Shown: in pieces, positions 9,487 to 19,693 of the stretch
Numbering within the stretch: the stretch's first letter is position 1
Layout of the letters: every line of letters begins with the position of its first letter
Translations under genes and position numbers: made by a program
Assembly: GCA_949319355.1 (NCBI GenBank)
Contig: CASGHA010000031.1
Span: forward strand, 1-32,569
Origin: an uncultured Methanospirillaceae archaeon
Lineage (GTDB): Archaea; Halobacteriota; Methanomicrobia; Methanomicrobiales; Methanospirillaceae
DNA length: 32,569 nt
Direction: 5' to 3'
The notes under the pieces: generated by a model
The model's input: the letters and a program-made list of their open reading frames with translations, nothing else
What the model was told of the DNA's origin: nothing
Databases searched by the model: none

Positions 9487-10344
9487 TCACCTACCGAATA
9501 GTGCCCGTGGGTTGAAGAAGGTATAGGGAACTTTTGTCCCTTTCACCGGCAATGCCGTTTTCTGAGGCACGGGTGTCCTTGTCAGGGTAGGTGTTTTCGA
9601 TATTGCCGGGGTTTTCACCGTTACAGCCGCTCCTTCCCTCACGGTAATGCCATTGATCAGTTGTTTGACCGAGGCCCCGCCCGGTCCGGATATGAAGAGG
9701 GTTACCGTGTACTTTCCAGGCATTGAATAGACATGAACAGGGTCTTTCGCCGTCGAGTTCGTTCCGTCACCGAAATCAAAAACCCGTGTGGTGATGGACC
9801 CCGATGAGCGGTCAGTGAATGCTACGGAAAGCGGGGCGGTCCCTGATGCTGGCTTCACGTTGAATTCTGCATTCAGTGCCCCATCTGAACCTGAAGTGCC
9901 CGTCACCGGTGTTGCTTTCACAACCAGGGTAGGAACCCGGTTCGGAGTCTTCGTCACGCTTGCTGACCGTACCGTGCCGGTAACATGGATGTATTCGTCG
10001 CGCACGACCTGGTCCTGAACTTTTCCCTTGGACGCCGTAAGGGTAACCCGGTACGTCCCCGGGGTCTGATAGATATGGACAGGGTTCTGTTCCCGGGAGG
10101 TTGTACCGTCCCCGAAGTTCCAGGTCCAGGTCTCCGGGGACTGTGTCGAAGTATCAAGAAACTGTACCGTAAGGGGCGCTCCCCCGGTGGATGGTGAACC
10201 AATAAATCCGGCTGTCATGGGAAACGGGTTCCGGCAACTGGTGCACTCGTCGGCTGCTGCTGAAACTGCAAGCAGTGTTATACCCGATACCAGGATGATC
10301 ACTATCCACCTGGTGGGTATCGTTGATAGGACAGCCGCAGTCAT
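9487..10344 (-). CDS. secreted protein with two PKD domains and Thr/Pro-rich tail
   Basis: Signal peptide; WTWNFGDGTTSREQNPVHIYQTPGTYRVTL and RVFDFGDGTNSTAKDPVHVYSMPGKYTVTL. Confidence 0.87.
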   Translation of the reverse strand: MTAAVLSTIPTRWIVIILVSGITLLAVSAAADECTSCRNPFPMTAGFIGSPSTGGAPLTVQFLDTSTQSPETWTWNFGDGTTSREQNPVHIYQTPGTYRVTLTASKGKVQDQVVRDEYIHVTGTVRSASVTKTPNRVPTLVVKATPVTGTSGSDGALNAEFNVKPASGTAPLSVAFTDRSSGSITTRVFDFGDGTNSTAKDPVHVYSMPGKYTVTLFISGPGGASVKQLINGITVREGAAVTVKTPAISKTPTLTRTPVPQKTALPVKGTKVPYTFFNPRALFGR

Positions 10345-10462
10345 ATTCTCCTCAGTCTGTCACCAGGCGTGAAGAGGTTTCTGGTCATCGGAACCTGTGG
10401 AGGGGAGGCCCACGTTCTAGTCCCAAAAAGTGCAGGTCATTGATTTTTTCACACAAAAAGTA

Positions 10463-11596
10463 TTAACAGAACGGTCTTATACGGTCCATTGCCTCCTTGA
10501 GGCGCTCGATCGATGCGGCGTAGGAGATACGTACCCATCCGGGTGCCATAAAGGCCTCTCCCGGAGTTACTGCCACGTGGGCCTTCTCGAGCCAGGTCCT
10601 GGATACATCCATATCATCACCCTCTACCCTGACAAATGCGTAAAAGGCGCCCTCGGCCGGGGCACACGCCAGTCCCATGGACGTGAGTTCCTTTAGCACG
10701 AAGAGACGGCGACGGTCGAATTCCTGTCTCATCCTCTCCACGGGGTTCTGGTCACCGTTCAGTGCCGCCACTCCACCCCACATAACAAAGGTCGTCGCCT
10801 GTGAAACCGTATGCTGCTGGACCTTTGACATATACCTGATGATTTCAGGGGGGGCCACTGCATAACCAAGCCTCCAGCCAGTCATCGCATATGCCTTTGA
10901 AAATCCGTTTATTGTTATTGTACGGTCCTTCATGCCTTCCAGTGAGGCAAAAGACCGGTGATTTTTTCCATAAATCAGCTTCTCGTAGATCTCGTCCGAC
11001 AGCACGAACAGGTCGAAATCATCAGCCATGTCCGCGACCAGCTTGAGAGATGCGTCTGAAAGGACCGCTCCTGACGGGTTTGACGGGCTGTTCAGGACGA
11101 TCATCCTCGTGTTCGGGCTGACCCTTTCAAGAATGGTGTCGTCCACCTGGAATGAATCAGGGGCCAGGAGATGATGGACCGCTTTTCCGCCGGCTATCTG
11201 TGCACACGGTTCGTAGCTCACCCATGAAGGATCGGGGATGATGACTTCGTCACCTGGGTTCAGAACCGCCTGCATTGCCTCATGGATGGCGTCCTTTGCA
11301 CCGCACGTTACGATAACCTCTTCGGGCGTACACTCAAAACGGTTATCCCGGGATATTTTTGTGGCAATAGCGGACCTTAGCTCAGGAATCCCGTCACTTT
11401 GAGCGTAATGGGTCTCCCCTCTCCCGATGGCATCAATGCAGGCATCCCTGATGTGCTTCGGGGTGTCGAAGTCTGGCTCCCCAATCGAGAGGCTGATTAC
11501 ATCCTTCCCTTCGCGCTGCATTTTCTTCGCGAGGTTCGAGATGGCGATCGTTGCTGATGGTGCTATCCCTGCCACCTTTCCTGAGAGCGATCTCAT
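10463..11596 (-). CDS. class I/II pyridoxal-phosphate aminotransferase (AspC-like)
   Basis: SIGEPDFDTPKHI, LNSPSNPSGAV, SDEIYEKL, NGFSKAYAMTGWRLGY (PLP lysine). Confidence 0.93.
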   Translation of the reverse strand: MRSLSGKVAGIAPSATIAISNLAKKMQREGKDVISLSIGEPDFDTPKHIRDACIDAIGRGETHYAQSDGIPELRSAIATKISRDNRFECTPEEVIVTCGAKDAIHEAMQAVLNPGDEVIIPDPSWVSYEPCAQIAGGKAVHHLLAPDSFQVDDTILERVSPNTRMIVLNSPSNPSGAVLSDASLKLVADMADDFDLFVLSDEIYEKLIYGKNHRSFASLEGMKDRTITINGFSKAYAMTGWRLGYAVAPPEIIRYMSKVQQHTVSQATTFVMWGGVAALNGDQNPVERMRQEFDRRRLFVLKELTSMGLACAPAEGAFYAFVRVEGDDMDVSRTWLEKAHVAVTPGEAFMAPGWVRISYAASIERLKEAMDRIRPFC

Positions 11597-12006
11597 TGCA
11601 ACCGCTGGATCATCTTGACAGCAGATTCGACAGCACGCTTAGCATAATCAATCCGCTCGGTCGCCTCCATGCGGGTCATACCCGGTCCTGATATGCCAAG
11701 TGTGACCGGCTTGTCATACTCTAGAGACAGGTCGATGATCTTGCGTGCAGCATGTTGCACAACGATCTCGTCATGCTGGGTCGCCCCCTCGATAACGCAG
11801 CCGATGGTTATCACGGCATCGACTTTTTTTGTCTTCAGCATCCGCTTTACCGCCAGGGGCATATCATATGCCCCGGGGACGTAGAACACCTCCGTCACTT
11901 CGGCACCAAGAAATGAAGCGTGTTCCTTTCCCTCTACCTCCATCATGTAGGTAATATCCCTGTTGAATTCCGAAACCACGAAACCAAGCTTGATACTCAT
12001 ATCCAA
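11593..12006 (-). CDS. ribH: 6,7-dimethyl-8-ribityllumazine synthase
   Basis: GFVVSEFNRDIT, PGAYDMPLAVKRML, GCVIEGATQHDEIV; 4-bp overlap with downstream aminotransferase. Confidence 0.94.
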   Translation of the reverse strand: MDMSIKLGFVVSEFNRDITYMMEVEGKEHASFLGAEVTEVFYVPGAYDMPLAVKRMLKTKKVDAVITIGCVIEGATQHDEIVVQHAARKIIDLSLEYDKPVTLGISGPGMTRMEATERIDYAKRAVESAVKMIQRLQ

Positions 12007-12035
12007 TTCACCTTTTCATCCTGTTGTCCGTATCA

Positions 12036-13624
<1,589 letters not shown>

Positions 13625-13637
13625 GGAGATCCGTATT

Positions 13638-13645
13638 CATATATC
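13638..13645 (+). promoter_or_regulatory. putative TATA box for purE (catatatc)
   Basis: centred about 37 bp upstream of the purE ATG in the 54-bp divergent intergenic region. Confidence 0.4.
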
Positions 13646-13656
13646 TTGAAAAACGG

Positions 13657-13664
13657 AATATAGG
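13657..13664 (-). promoter_or_regulatory. putative TATA box for the class V aminotransferase operon (cctatatt on - strand)
   Basis: centred about 36 bp upstream of the 13624 start codon. Confidence 0.4.
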
Positions 13665-13678
13665 TTTGGATAACCCGC

Positions 13679-14062
13679 ATGGTCGACGTGGCAATCATAT
13701 CTGGATCTGCATCCGATGCCGGTGTTGCTGACAAGGCGGCCGCAGTTCTGGATGAATACCGGATCACCTATGATATGAAGGTCCTGTCGGCACACCGTGA
13801 CCCGGACTCCCTGGACAGTTATATAAAAAAAAGCGATGCCCGGGTGTTCATTGCCATAGCAGGTCTTTCTGCCGCCCTTCCAGGAGTTATCGCTTCCAAA
13901 ACGGATAAACCGGTCATTGGGGTACCGGTTTCAGGCACTCTCATGGGGATTGACGCCCTTCTGTCAATCGTCCAGATGCCCCGCGGGGTACCGGTGGCCT
14001 GTGTCGGAGTCGATAACGGCGGAAACGCCGCACTCCTCGCGGTCAGGATCCTGAAGGCTTAG
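13679..14062 (+). CDS. purE: PurE-type N5-carboxyaminoimidazole ribonucleotide mutase / AIR carboxylase family
   Basis: [75 protein letters not shown]. Confidence 0.92.
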   Translation: MVDVAIISGSASDAGVADKAAAVLDEYRITYDMKVLSAHRDPDSLDSYIKKSDARVFIAIAGLSAALPGVIASKTDKPVIGVPVSGTLMGIDALLSIVQMPRGVPVACVGVDNGGNAALLAVRILKA

Positions 14063-15344
14063 ATCTTTTTTGACTGTCTCCCATGCCAAGGGAATCGCGT
14101 ACAATCCGTATGGCACAGAGGTCCCCACACATCGAACAGGTTTCCATCTCCCCGTCCCGCTCGTGGATCCCCTTTGCCACATCCGGGAACAGTGCCACTT
14201 CCCACTGGCCATTCCAGTCGAGTCTTCTCCTGGCATCTGCCATACGGACCTCCCTCGGGTCACGGTACCCCTCGTCCTGACGGACAAGGTCCCCGATATG
14301 GGCCGCAATCTTGGAGACCCTGGTCCCTTCGACAATCTCCTGCACCCCTGGCAGGGCGAGGTGTTCACTTGGGGAGACCATGCAAAGGAAATCGGCACCA
14401 TGCATACAGGCAACAGCACCTCCGACCGCCCCTACGACATGGTCATACCCGGGGGCGATGTCGGTGACGAGGGGACCGAGCAGGTACAGAGGTGCATTTT
14501 CAGTGAGTTCCTTAATCATTTTCACGTTGTGTTCGATCTGGTTGAGTGGGAGGTGTCCTGGGCCTTCGATCATCCGCTGTACTCCGGCTTTCTGCGCCCT
14601 TCCCGCCAGTTCACCGAGCGTGAGATATTCGACCGATTTCGCCTGCCTTACCGAGTCCTGGAGACAGCCAGGGCGCATCCCGTCACCCAGGCTGGCTACC
14701 ACACCATATTCAGCCAGGATCTCGAGAAGATAGTCGAACTCGGCATAGAGGGGATTTTCAATTCCCTGTTCCACCATCATCGCCACATGAAACGCTCCGC
14801 CACGGCTTACCACTCCGAGCATACGTGGGTCCCCCCGGAGGGATTCGAGAGCCCGGGTCGTAACACCGCAGTGAAGCGTCAGAAAATCGACTCCCTCGCG
14901 GCAATGATCGCGGATAACCGAAAAGAGGGTATCCGAATCCAGGTCAGCCACATTGCCTGCCCTCCTGACTGCTTCATAGATAGGCACCGTGCCAACCGGA
15001 GCGTCCAGTCCGAGTATCCGGCCTCTGATCTTCTTCAGGTCACCCCCGGTCGACAGGTCCATAAGGGCATCGGCGCCATTGGAGAGGGCCGCCCTGGCTT
15101 TTTCAAGCTCGGTCTCGGGGTTGCACACGGGTGAGGAGGTCCCGATGTTGACATTGACCTTCACTCTGCAGCCCTCCCCGATAGCGCAGAGCCGGTGCGG
15201 GCGCCTGGGGTTGGAGGGGAGTACTATCCTGCCCCGGGCAACCGCCCGTGCCGCATGGCGTGGGAGAAGGCCCTCCTCGCGTGCGAATGCCTCGACCTCG
15301 GGAGGTGGGGCACCTTTTGCACACTCGTGAATCAGGCGATACAT
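14043..15344 (-). CDS. thiC: phosphomethylpyrimidine synthase ThiC
   Basis: [51 protein letters not shown]-terminal [11 protein letters not shown]. Start reset from 15482 to 15344. Confidence 0.94.
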   Translation of the reverse strand: MYRLIHECAKGAPPPEVEAFAREEGLLPRHAARAVARGRIVLPSNPRRPHRLCAIGEGCRVKVNVNIGTSSPVCNPETELEKARAALSNGADALMDLSTGGDLKKIRGRILGLDAPVGTVPIYEAVRRAGNVADLDSDTLFSVIRDHCREGVDFLTLHCGVTTRALESLRGDPRMLGVVSRGGAFHVAMMVEQGIENPLYAEFDYLLEILAEYGVVASLGDGMRPGCLQDSVRQAKSVEYLTLGELAGRAQKAGVQRMIEGPGHLPLNQIEHNVKMIKELTENAPLYLLGPLVTDIAPGYDHVVGAVGGAVACMHGADFLCMVSPSEHLALPGVQEIVEGTRVSKIAAHIGDLVRQDEGYRDPREVRMADARRRLDWNGQWEVALFPDVAKGIHERDGEMETCSMCGDLCAIRIVRDSLGMGDSQKRSKPSGS

Positions 15345-15379
15345 AACAGAGATGTGGGCTGGATTCCTTATTATTCTGC

Positions 15380-15982
15380 ATGAAGGTGCTATGGATCCCG
15401 GGAGAGGGCATGTTCGCCAATGCATATGTATGTGGCGGGGTCCTTGTGGACGCAGGTGTCCCGCCCAGTGCTCTCGAACCATATCTCGACCAGATTACCT
15501 CAATCGTCCTGACCCACGGCCACTTCGATCACATCGCGCAGGTGACCGAGATAGCCCGGTTATCAGGAGCACGAATATGCATCCACAGGGGTGATGCTCA
15601 TGCTCTGCATGATGACCGATTCAGCCTCGCCTCCCACTTTGGCGCTCGCCCGCCGTGCATTCTTCCGGATATGATTCTGAACGAGGGCGATTCCGTAGCC
15701 ACATTTACGGTCCTCCATACCCCGGGACATACCCCGGGGAGCATCTGCCTTTTTGACAGCGACTCCGGGATCCTTATCTCGGGCGACACTGTTTTCACCG
15801 ACGGTGCTTTCGGAAGGTTTGACTTCCCTGGAGGGAGTGCCAGAGAACTGCGGCGGTCCCTTGAACGGCTGGAGGCCCTGGAAGTGACAGGCCTCTACCC
15901 GGGACACGGCGAGCCCAGGGATACGGGTGGTGCGGGAGATATCCACGCTGCAGCATCTCTTATCAGGGAGTTGTACGGTTAA
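15380..15982 (+). CDS. MBL-fold metallo-hydrolase (glyoxalase II-like)
   Basis: LTHGHFDHIAQ metal-binding motif, TPGHTPGSICLF, SGDTVF, YPGHGEP. Confidence 0.93.
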   Translation: MKVLWIPGEGMFANAYVCGGVLVDAGVPPSALEPYLDQITSIVLTHGHFDHIAQVTEIARLSGARICIHRGDAHALHDDRFSLASHFGARPPCILPDMILNEGDSVATFTVLHTPGHTPGSICLFDSDSGILISGDTVFTDGAFGRFDFPGGSARELRRSLERLEALEVTGLYPGHGEPRDTGGAGDIHAAASLIRELYG

Positions 15983-16426
15983 ATGGAGCCCGGGACGTAC
16001 TGTCTGATCCTGCGGAACCCGCTCCTCGTTCTACCGGTGGGTGCACTCGGAGATCGCGTCCTGCCTGAAGGCTGGCATGTCTATATCGGCTCGGCGCTCG
16101 GCCCGGGAGGGTTGGCCAGGGTCGAACGCCACATACGGCTGTACCACCTGAAAGACCGCCCTCCCAGGTGGCACATCGATTATCTCCTCCTCCATCCGCT
16201 CTGCAGGCTCGAAGCTGTTGCGCGGGTCCCATCACCCATCAGGGCGGAGTGCGGGCTTGCAGCCCGGATGCCCGGGATACCTGTCCCGGGTTTTGGTTGT
16301 TCTGATTGTGACTGCTCTTCGCATCTCTTCTCGTTCCCTGTCTTCCCAGGCGATGCTGTTCAGAATACCTGCGCCTGCCTCTGCCTCCAGGTCACCATCA
16401 CAATGATTGATTACTGTGGGGAGTGA
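15983..16426 (+). CDS. DUF123 / GIY-YIG-like nuclease family protein
   Basis: GTYCLILRN, GWHVYIGSALGPGGLARVERHIR, RPPRWHIDYLL, FGCSDCDCSSHLF. Confidence 0.87.
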   Translation: MEPGTYCLILRNPLLVLPVGALGDRVLPEGWHVYIGSALGPGGLARVERHIRLYHLKDRPPRWHIDYLLLHPLCRLEAVARVPSPIRAECGLAARMPGIPVPGFGCSDCDCSSHLFSFPVFPGDAVQNTCACLCLQVTITMIDYCGE

Positions 16427-16436
16427 GGATAGATCC

Positions 16437-17000
16437 ATGCATGTCCTTGGCATCTCCGGCAGCATGAGGCCCGAGGGAAACACAGCGCTGCTGGTACAGA
16501 AAATCCTGGAGGGGATAGACCATCATGGAATGGAGGAGATCACAACCGAGTTTATAAGCCTGGCAGGAAAACAGATCCTGCCCTGCAGGGGGTGTGAGAA
16601 GTGCAAAAAAAAGAAATGGTGCATCTTCGAGGAGGACGACTGGGGCAATATCGCGCGGAGGATACTTGAGTGCGACGTCCTGGTCCTCGGGTCTCCTGCC
16701 TATTACTTTGACGTCTGCGGCCAGCTGAAAAATTTCATCGACAGGACCTACTCGCTCTACCACGACCGGAAGCTAGCAGGGAGAGGCGGTGTTGCCGTCG
16801 CAGTCTGCGCAGACAGGGGAGGGGAGCGGACCCTCGAGACGCTCGAGGGATTCCTGTCCACGCACGAGTTCAACTCGATGGGCTATGTCCTCGGTAAAGG
16901 ATATCATGCCGGGGACGTACTCAAGGACAAGGTGGCCATGGAAAAGGCCAGGGAAACATCTGAAAGAATAGTAAGGCTCTATAAAAAGAAAAGTCACTGA
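16437..17000 (+). CDS. Isf-type iron-sulfur flavoprotein / flavodoxin-family protein
   Basis: VLGISGSMRPEGNTALLV; CRGCEKCKKKKWC (CX2CX2CX5C); GSPAYYFDVCGQLKNFIDRTYS. Start placed at ATG 16437, preceded by a ggagtgagg RBS-like sequence. Confidence 0.88.
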   Translation: MHVLGISGSMRPEGNTALLVQKILEGIDHHGMEEITTEFISLAGKQILPCRGCEKCKKKKWCIFEEDDWGNIARRILECDVLVLGSPAYYFDVCGQLKNFIDRTYSLYHDRKLAGRGGVAVAVCADRGGERTLETLEGFLSTHEFNSMGYVLGKGYHAGDVLKDKVAMEKARETSERIVRLYKKKSH

Positions 17001-18121
17001 TACAGGGCTTTTCTTCCGGTACGAACGGGTGCGTATAGGGTCGTCCGTTCAGCGAATTCCATGCCAAGGTCCCGGGCCATGCGCTCCATCTCCACAGGGT
17101 CGAGAAAATCAGTCCCCGTAGCTCCGGCACCCTTCGAAATGCTCTCTTCGTACATGGTCCCCCCGAGGTCGTTTCCTCCCGATGCCAGGAGCACCTGTGC
17201 CATCTTCGTTCCCTCCTTGACCCAGGACACCTGGATATTCCTGAAATTATCCAAAAACAGCCGTGATACGGCGATCATAAGGATATCCTCCCGCCCGGTC
17301 GCGCCCGGTCGCGCCTTTCCTTCAAGGAAGAGTCTGGTTGCCGGGTGGACAAAAGAGAGCGGGACGAACTCGGTGAAGCCACCCGTGTCATCCTGAACAT
17401 CCCTGATGATCCCAAGGTGTGCTGCCCTGTCCTGCTCCGATTCGCAGTGGCCGTACATGATGGTCGCGGTCGTAGGGATGCCAAGACCATGGGCTTCCCT
17501 GATGATCCTGATCCATTCGGCGGTGGATATCTTCTGGGGACAGATCTGCTCCCTGACCTGGTCGACAAGGATCTCGGCCGCCGTCCCGCAGAGCGACCCG
17601 AGACCGGCCTCCTTCATGGCGGATAGCACGGCCCTGGTAGTACAACCGCTCTTCCTGGCTGCATAGGACACCTCCATCGGGTTGGAAGCATGGATATGAA
17701 TGCCCGGAGCTTCCTCCCTGATGAGCCGTACCAGGGAAAGATAGCTGTCGGCATTGAAATCGGGGTGAAGCCCACTCACCGTGCAGATTTCAGAAACCTT
17801 CCTGGCCTTCGCCTGCCTCACTTTTTCCCTGATGACCGCTTCAGGGAACAGAAAACCTTCAGGGCTGCCAGGTTTTCTCGAAAAACCACAAAATCCGCAG
17901 GAATTGACACAGATATTCGTCACGTTGATGTTCTGGTTCCGTACAAAGGTGACCGTCCCGCCGGCCCGGACTTCCCTCATCCGGTCAGCTGCGCTGGCAA
18001 TTGCGAGGACGTTGCGTCCCCTTGCCTGGAATAGCGCAACGGCGTCCTCAGGGCTGATCCGTTCTCCTTCGAGGGCCTGTTTCAGAATCGTGTGAATTGA
18101 TGATGAGGTATCACTGGTCAT
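16994..18121 (-). CDS. cofH: FO synthase subunit 2 (CofH), radical SAM
   Basis: CVNSCGFCGFSR (CX3CX2C), EICTVSGLHPDF, GTAAEILVDQVREQICPQKISTAEW, TATIMYGHCE, SGGNDLGGTM. Confidence 0.92.
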   Translation of the reverse strand: MTSDTSSSIHTILKQALEGERISPEDAVALFQARGRNVLAIASAADRMREVRAGGTVTFVRNQNINVTNICVNSCGFCGFSRKPGSPEGFLFPEAVIREKVRQAKARKVSEICTVSGLHPDFNADSYLSLVRLIREEAPGIHIHASNPMEVSYAARKSGCTTRAVLSAMKEAGLGSLCGTAAEILVDQVREQICPQKISTAEWIRIIREAHGLGIPTTATIMYGHCESEQDRAAHLGIIRDVQDDTGGFTEFVPLSFVHPATRLFLEGKARPGATGREDILMIAVSRLFLDNFRNIQVSWVKEGTKMAQVLLASGGNDLGGTMYEESISKGAGATGTDFLDPVEMERMARDLGMEFAERTTLYAPVRTGRKALYQ

Positions 18122-18259
18122 AAGGGACTATGCTAAGGACTAGCAAGGTGCGCGGACCCAATAAGGCTGTCGGCCCACCCCGTGTCATGGAAATCCGGCC
18201 GGTATGGACCAGGCAGGATTGATCAGGTCAGGGGTCAAACCACGTCGACAGGAAACAGC

Positions 18260-18562
18260 ATGATACAGCAAAAAGTTCCCCTCAGAAATTCGGAAGGGCT
18301 TGGGTATGTCCTCCCCGCAGGACCAATCAGCATCGTTCACGTGGTCGCGGCACATGGCATGGTCGGGTGCGGAGCCTTCGATGTCCTGGCCCTCGACAAG
18401 TTTGGATACCCGGCCGCCCGGGTCCGTCCTGCAACAGGTACCTCCGTCACCTCGGTTGAGGACCTCCTGGAGGGCATCATCAGGGAAGCGAACGAGGCGG
18501 CGCAAAGGAGGGGGATAGCCGTCGGAATGACCGGCAAGGAAGCCCTCGACCTTCTGTCCTGA
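18260..18562 (+). CDS. DUF1805 family protein
   Basis: GPISIVHVVAAHGMVGCGAFDVLALDKFGYPAARV. Start reset to ATG 18260. Confidence 0.82.
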   Translation: MIQQKVPLRNSEGLGYVLPAGPISIVHVVAAHGMVGCGAFDVLALDKFGYPAARVRPATGTSVTSVEDLLEGIIREANEAAQRRGIAVGMTGKEALDLLS

Positions 18563-18604
18563 TCGCTCCCCTGATATCCGGATTTAATTCTGGCCACATC
18601 TTCT

Positions 18605-19687
18605 TCAGACCAGGTTGTAGAGGGTATCCCTCTGCCTGAGGACCCGCCCGATATCAGAGACCATCCGTTCCATCTCGGCAGGGTTAAGATAGTCGGCTCC
18701 CCGTCCGCCGGAATCTGCTGTCACGTCGTCTGAAAACATCGTCCCGGCAAGGTCGTTCCCACCCGAAAGGAGGGCCATCTGGGTCAGTTTCGTCCCGATT
18801 TTCCCCCATGCAACCTGAATGTTTACTACATTGTCGAGGTAAAGGCGGGAGACCGCGGTAAGGAGGAGGTCCTCCCGACCCGTAGCCCCGGTCCGCGATA
18901 TCCCGTCCTTGAAAAGCCGGGTGTTCGCATGGACGTATGAAAGGAGGACGAGCTCGGTGAACCCGTGGGTACTGTCCTGGACCGAGCGCAGGATATCAAG
19001 GTGTTCTGCCCTGTCGCGCTCGGATTCGCATGACCCGTACATGATGGTGGCGGTTGTCGGGATTCCAAGGGTGTGGGCCTCGGTGATAATCCTCACCCAT
19101 TCGGCGGTCTTGATTTTTCGCGGGCAGATCACCCTTCTTACCTCATCGACCAGTATCTCGGCAGCGGTGCCCTGGAGAGAGCCGAGACCGGCAGCCTTGA
19201 ACTGCGAGAGAACCTCCCTCGTGGAAATTCCGCCCTTTTCCGCTGCATGGGCGACCTCGTCAGGTGAAAATGCATGGATATGTACGTGGCGGGCAGATTC
19301 CCGGACCAATGATATAAATGAGAGGTAAGTATCGAGGGTAAAGTCCGGGTGAACTCCGGATAAAAGGCAGATCTCGGTCACATCCCTTGATACAGCCCGC
19401 CTGACCTTTTCACGTACCGTTTCTTCATCGTCGCAGTACGCTCCTTCCGCACCCTTTGGGCGCCCAAAACCACAGAACCCACAGACGTTTTTACAAATAT
19501 TGGTAATATGGATGTTCTGGTTTCTCACATACGTGACAGTCTCACCAATGGTCGCCTCCCTCCTTTCATCAGCAGCCGCGAGCACCTGGAACATGTCCCT
19601 TCCTGTTGCCTTCAGGAGGAATGTCGCCTCACCGGGAGCCAGCCGGTGACCACCGAGCGCATCTGACAGGAGTGTCCTGGTATCCAT
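18605..19687 (-). CDS. cofH: CofH-like FO synthase subunit 2, second paralogue
   Basis: CKNVCGFCGFGRPKG, EICLLSGVHPDF, GTAAEILVDEVRRVICPRKIKTAEW, TATIMYGSCE, SGGNDLAGTM. Confidence 0.9.
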   Translation of the reverse strand: MDTRTLLSDALGGHRLAPGEATFLLKATGRDMFQVLAAADERREATIGETVTYVRNQNIHITNICKNVCGFCGFGRPKGAEGAYCDDEETVREKVRRAVSRDVTEICLLSGVHPDFTLDTYLSFISLVRESARHVHIHAFSPDEVAHAAEKGGISTREVLSQFKAAGLGSLQGTAAEILVDEVRRVICPRKIKTAEWVRIITEAHTLGIPTTATIMYGSCESERDRAEHLDILRSVQDSTHGFTELVLLSYVHANTRLFKDGISRTGATGREDLLLTAVSRLYLDNVVNIQVAWGKIGTKLTQMALLSGGNDLAGTMFSDDVTADSGGRGADYLNPAEMERMVSDIGRVLRQRDTLYNLV

Positions 19688-19693
19688 GGGAAA

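Noticed and set aside
14070-15134. 354-aa ORF on + strand antisense to thiC
   Set aside because: It lies wholly within the confidently identified thiC gene. The product has no recognisable family motif, and long antisense ORFs are expected in GC-rich codon-biased genes.
17292-17315. 10-bp direct repeat cgcccggtcg in 2.4 copies inside cofH, possible slippage site
   Set aside because: The encoded segment (KARPGATGRED) has the same length as the paralogue (ISRTGATGRED), so there is no evidence for expansion or contraction.
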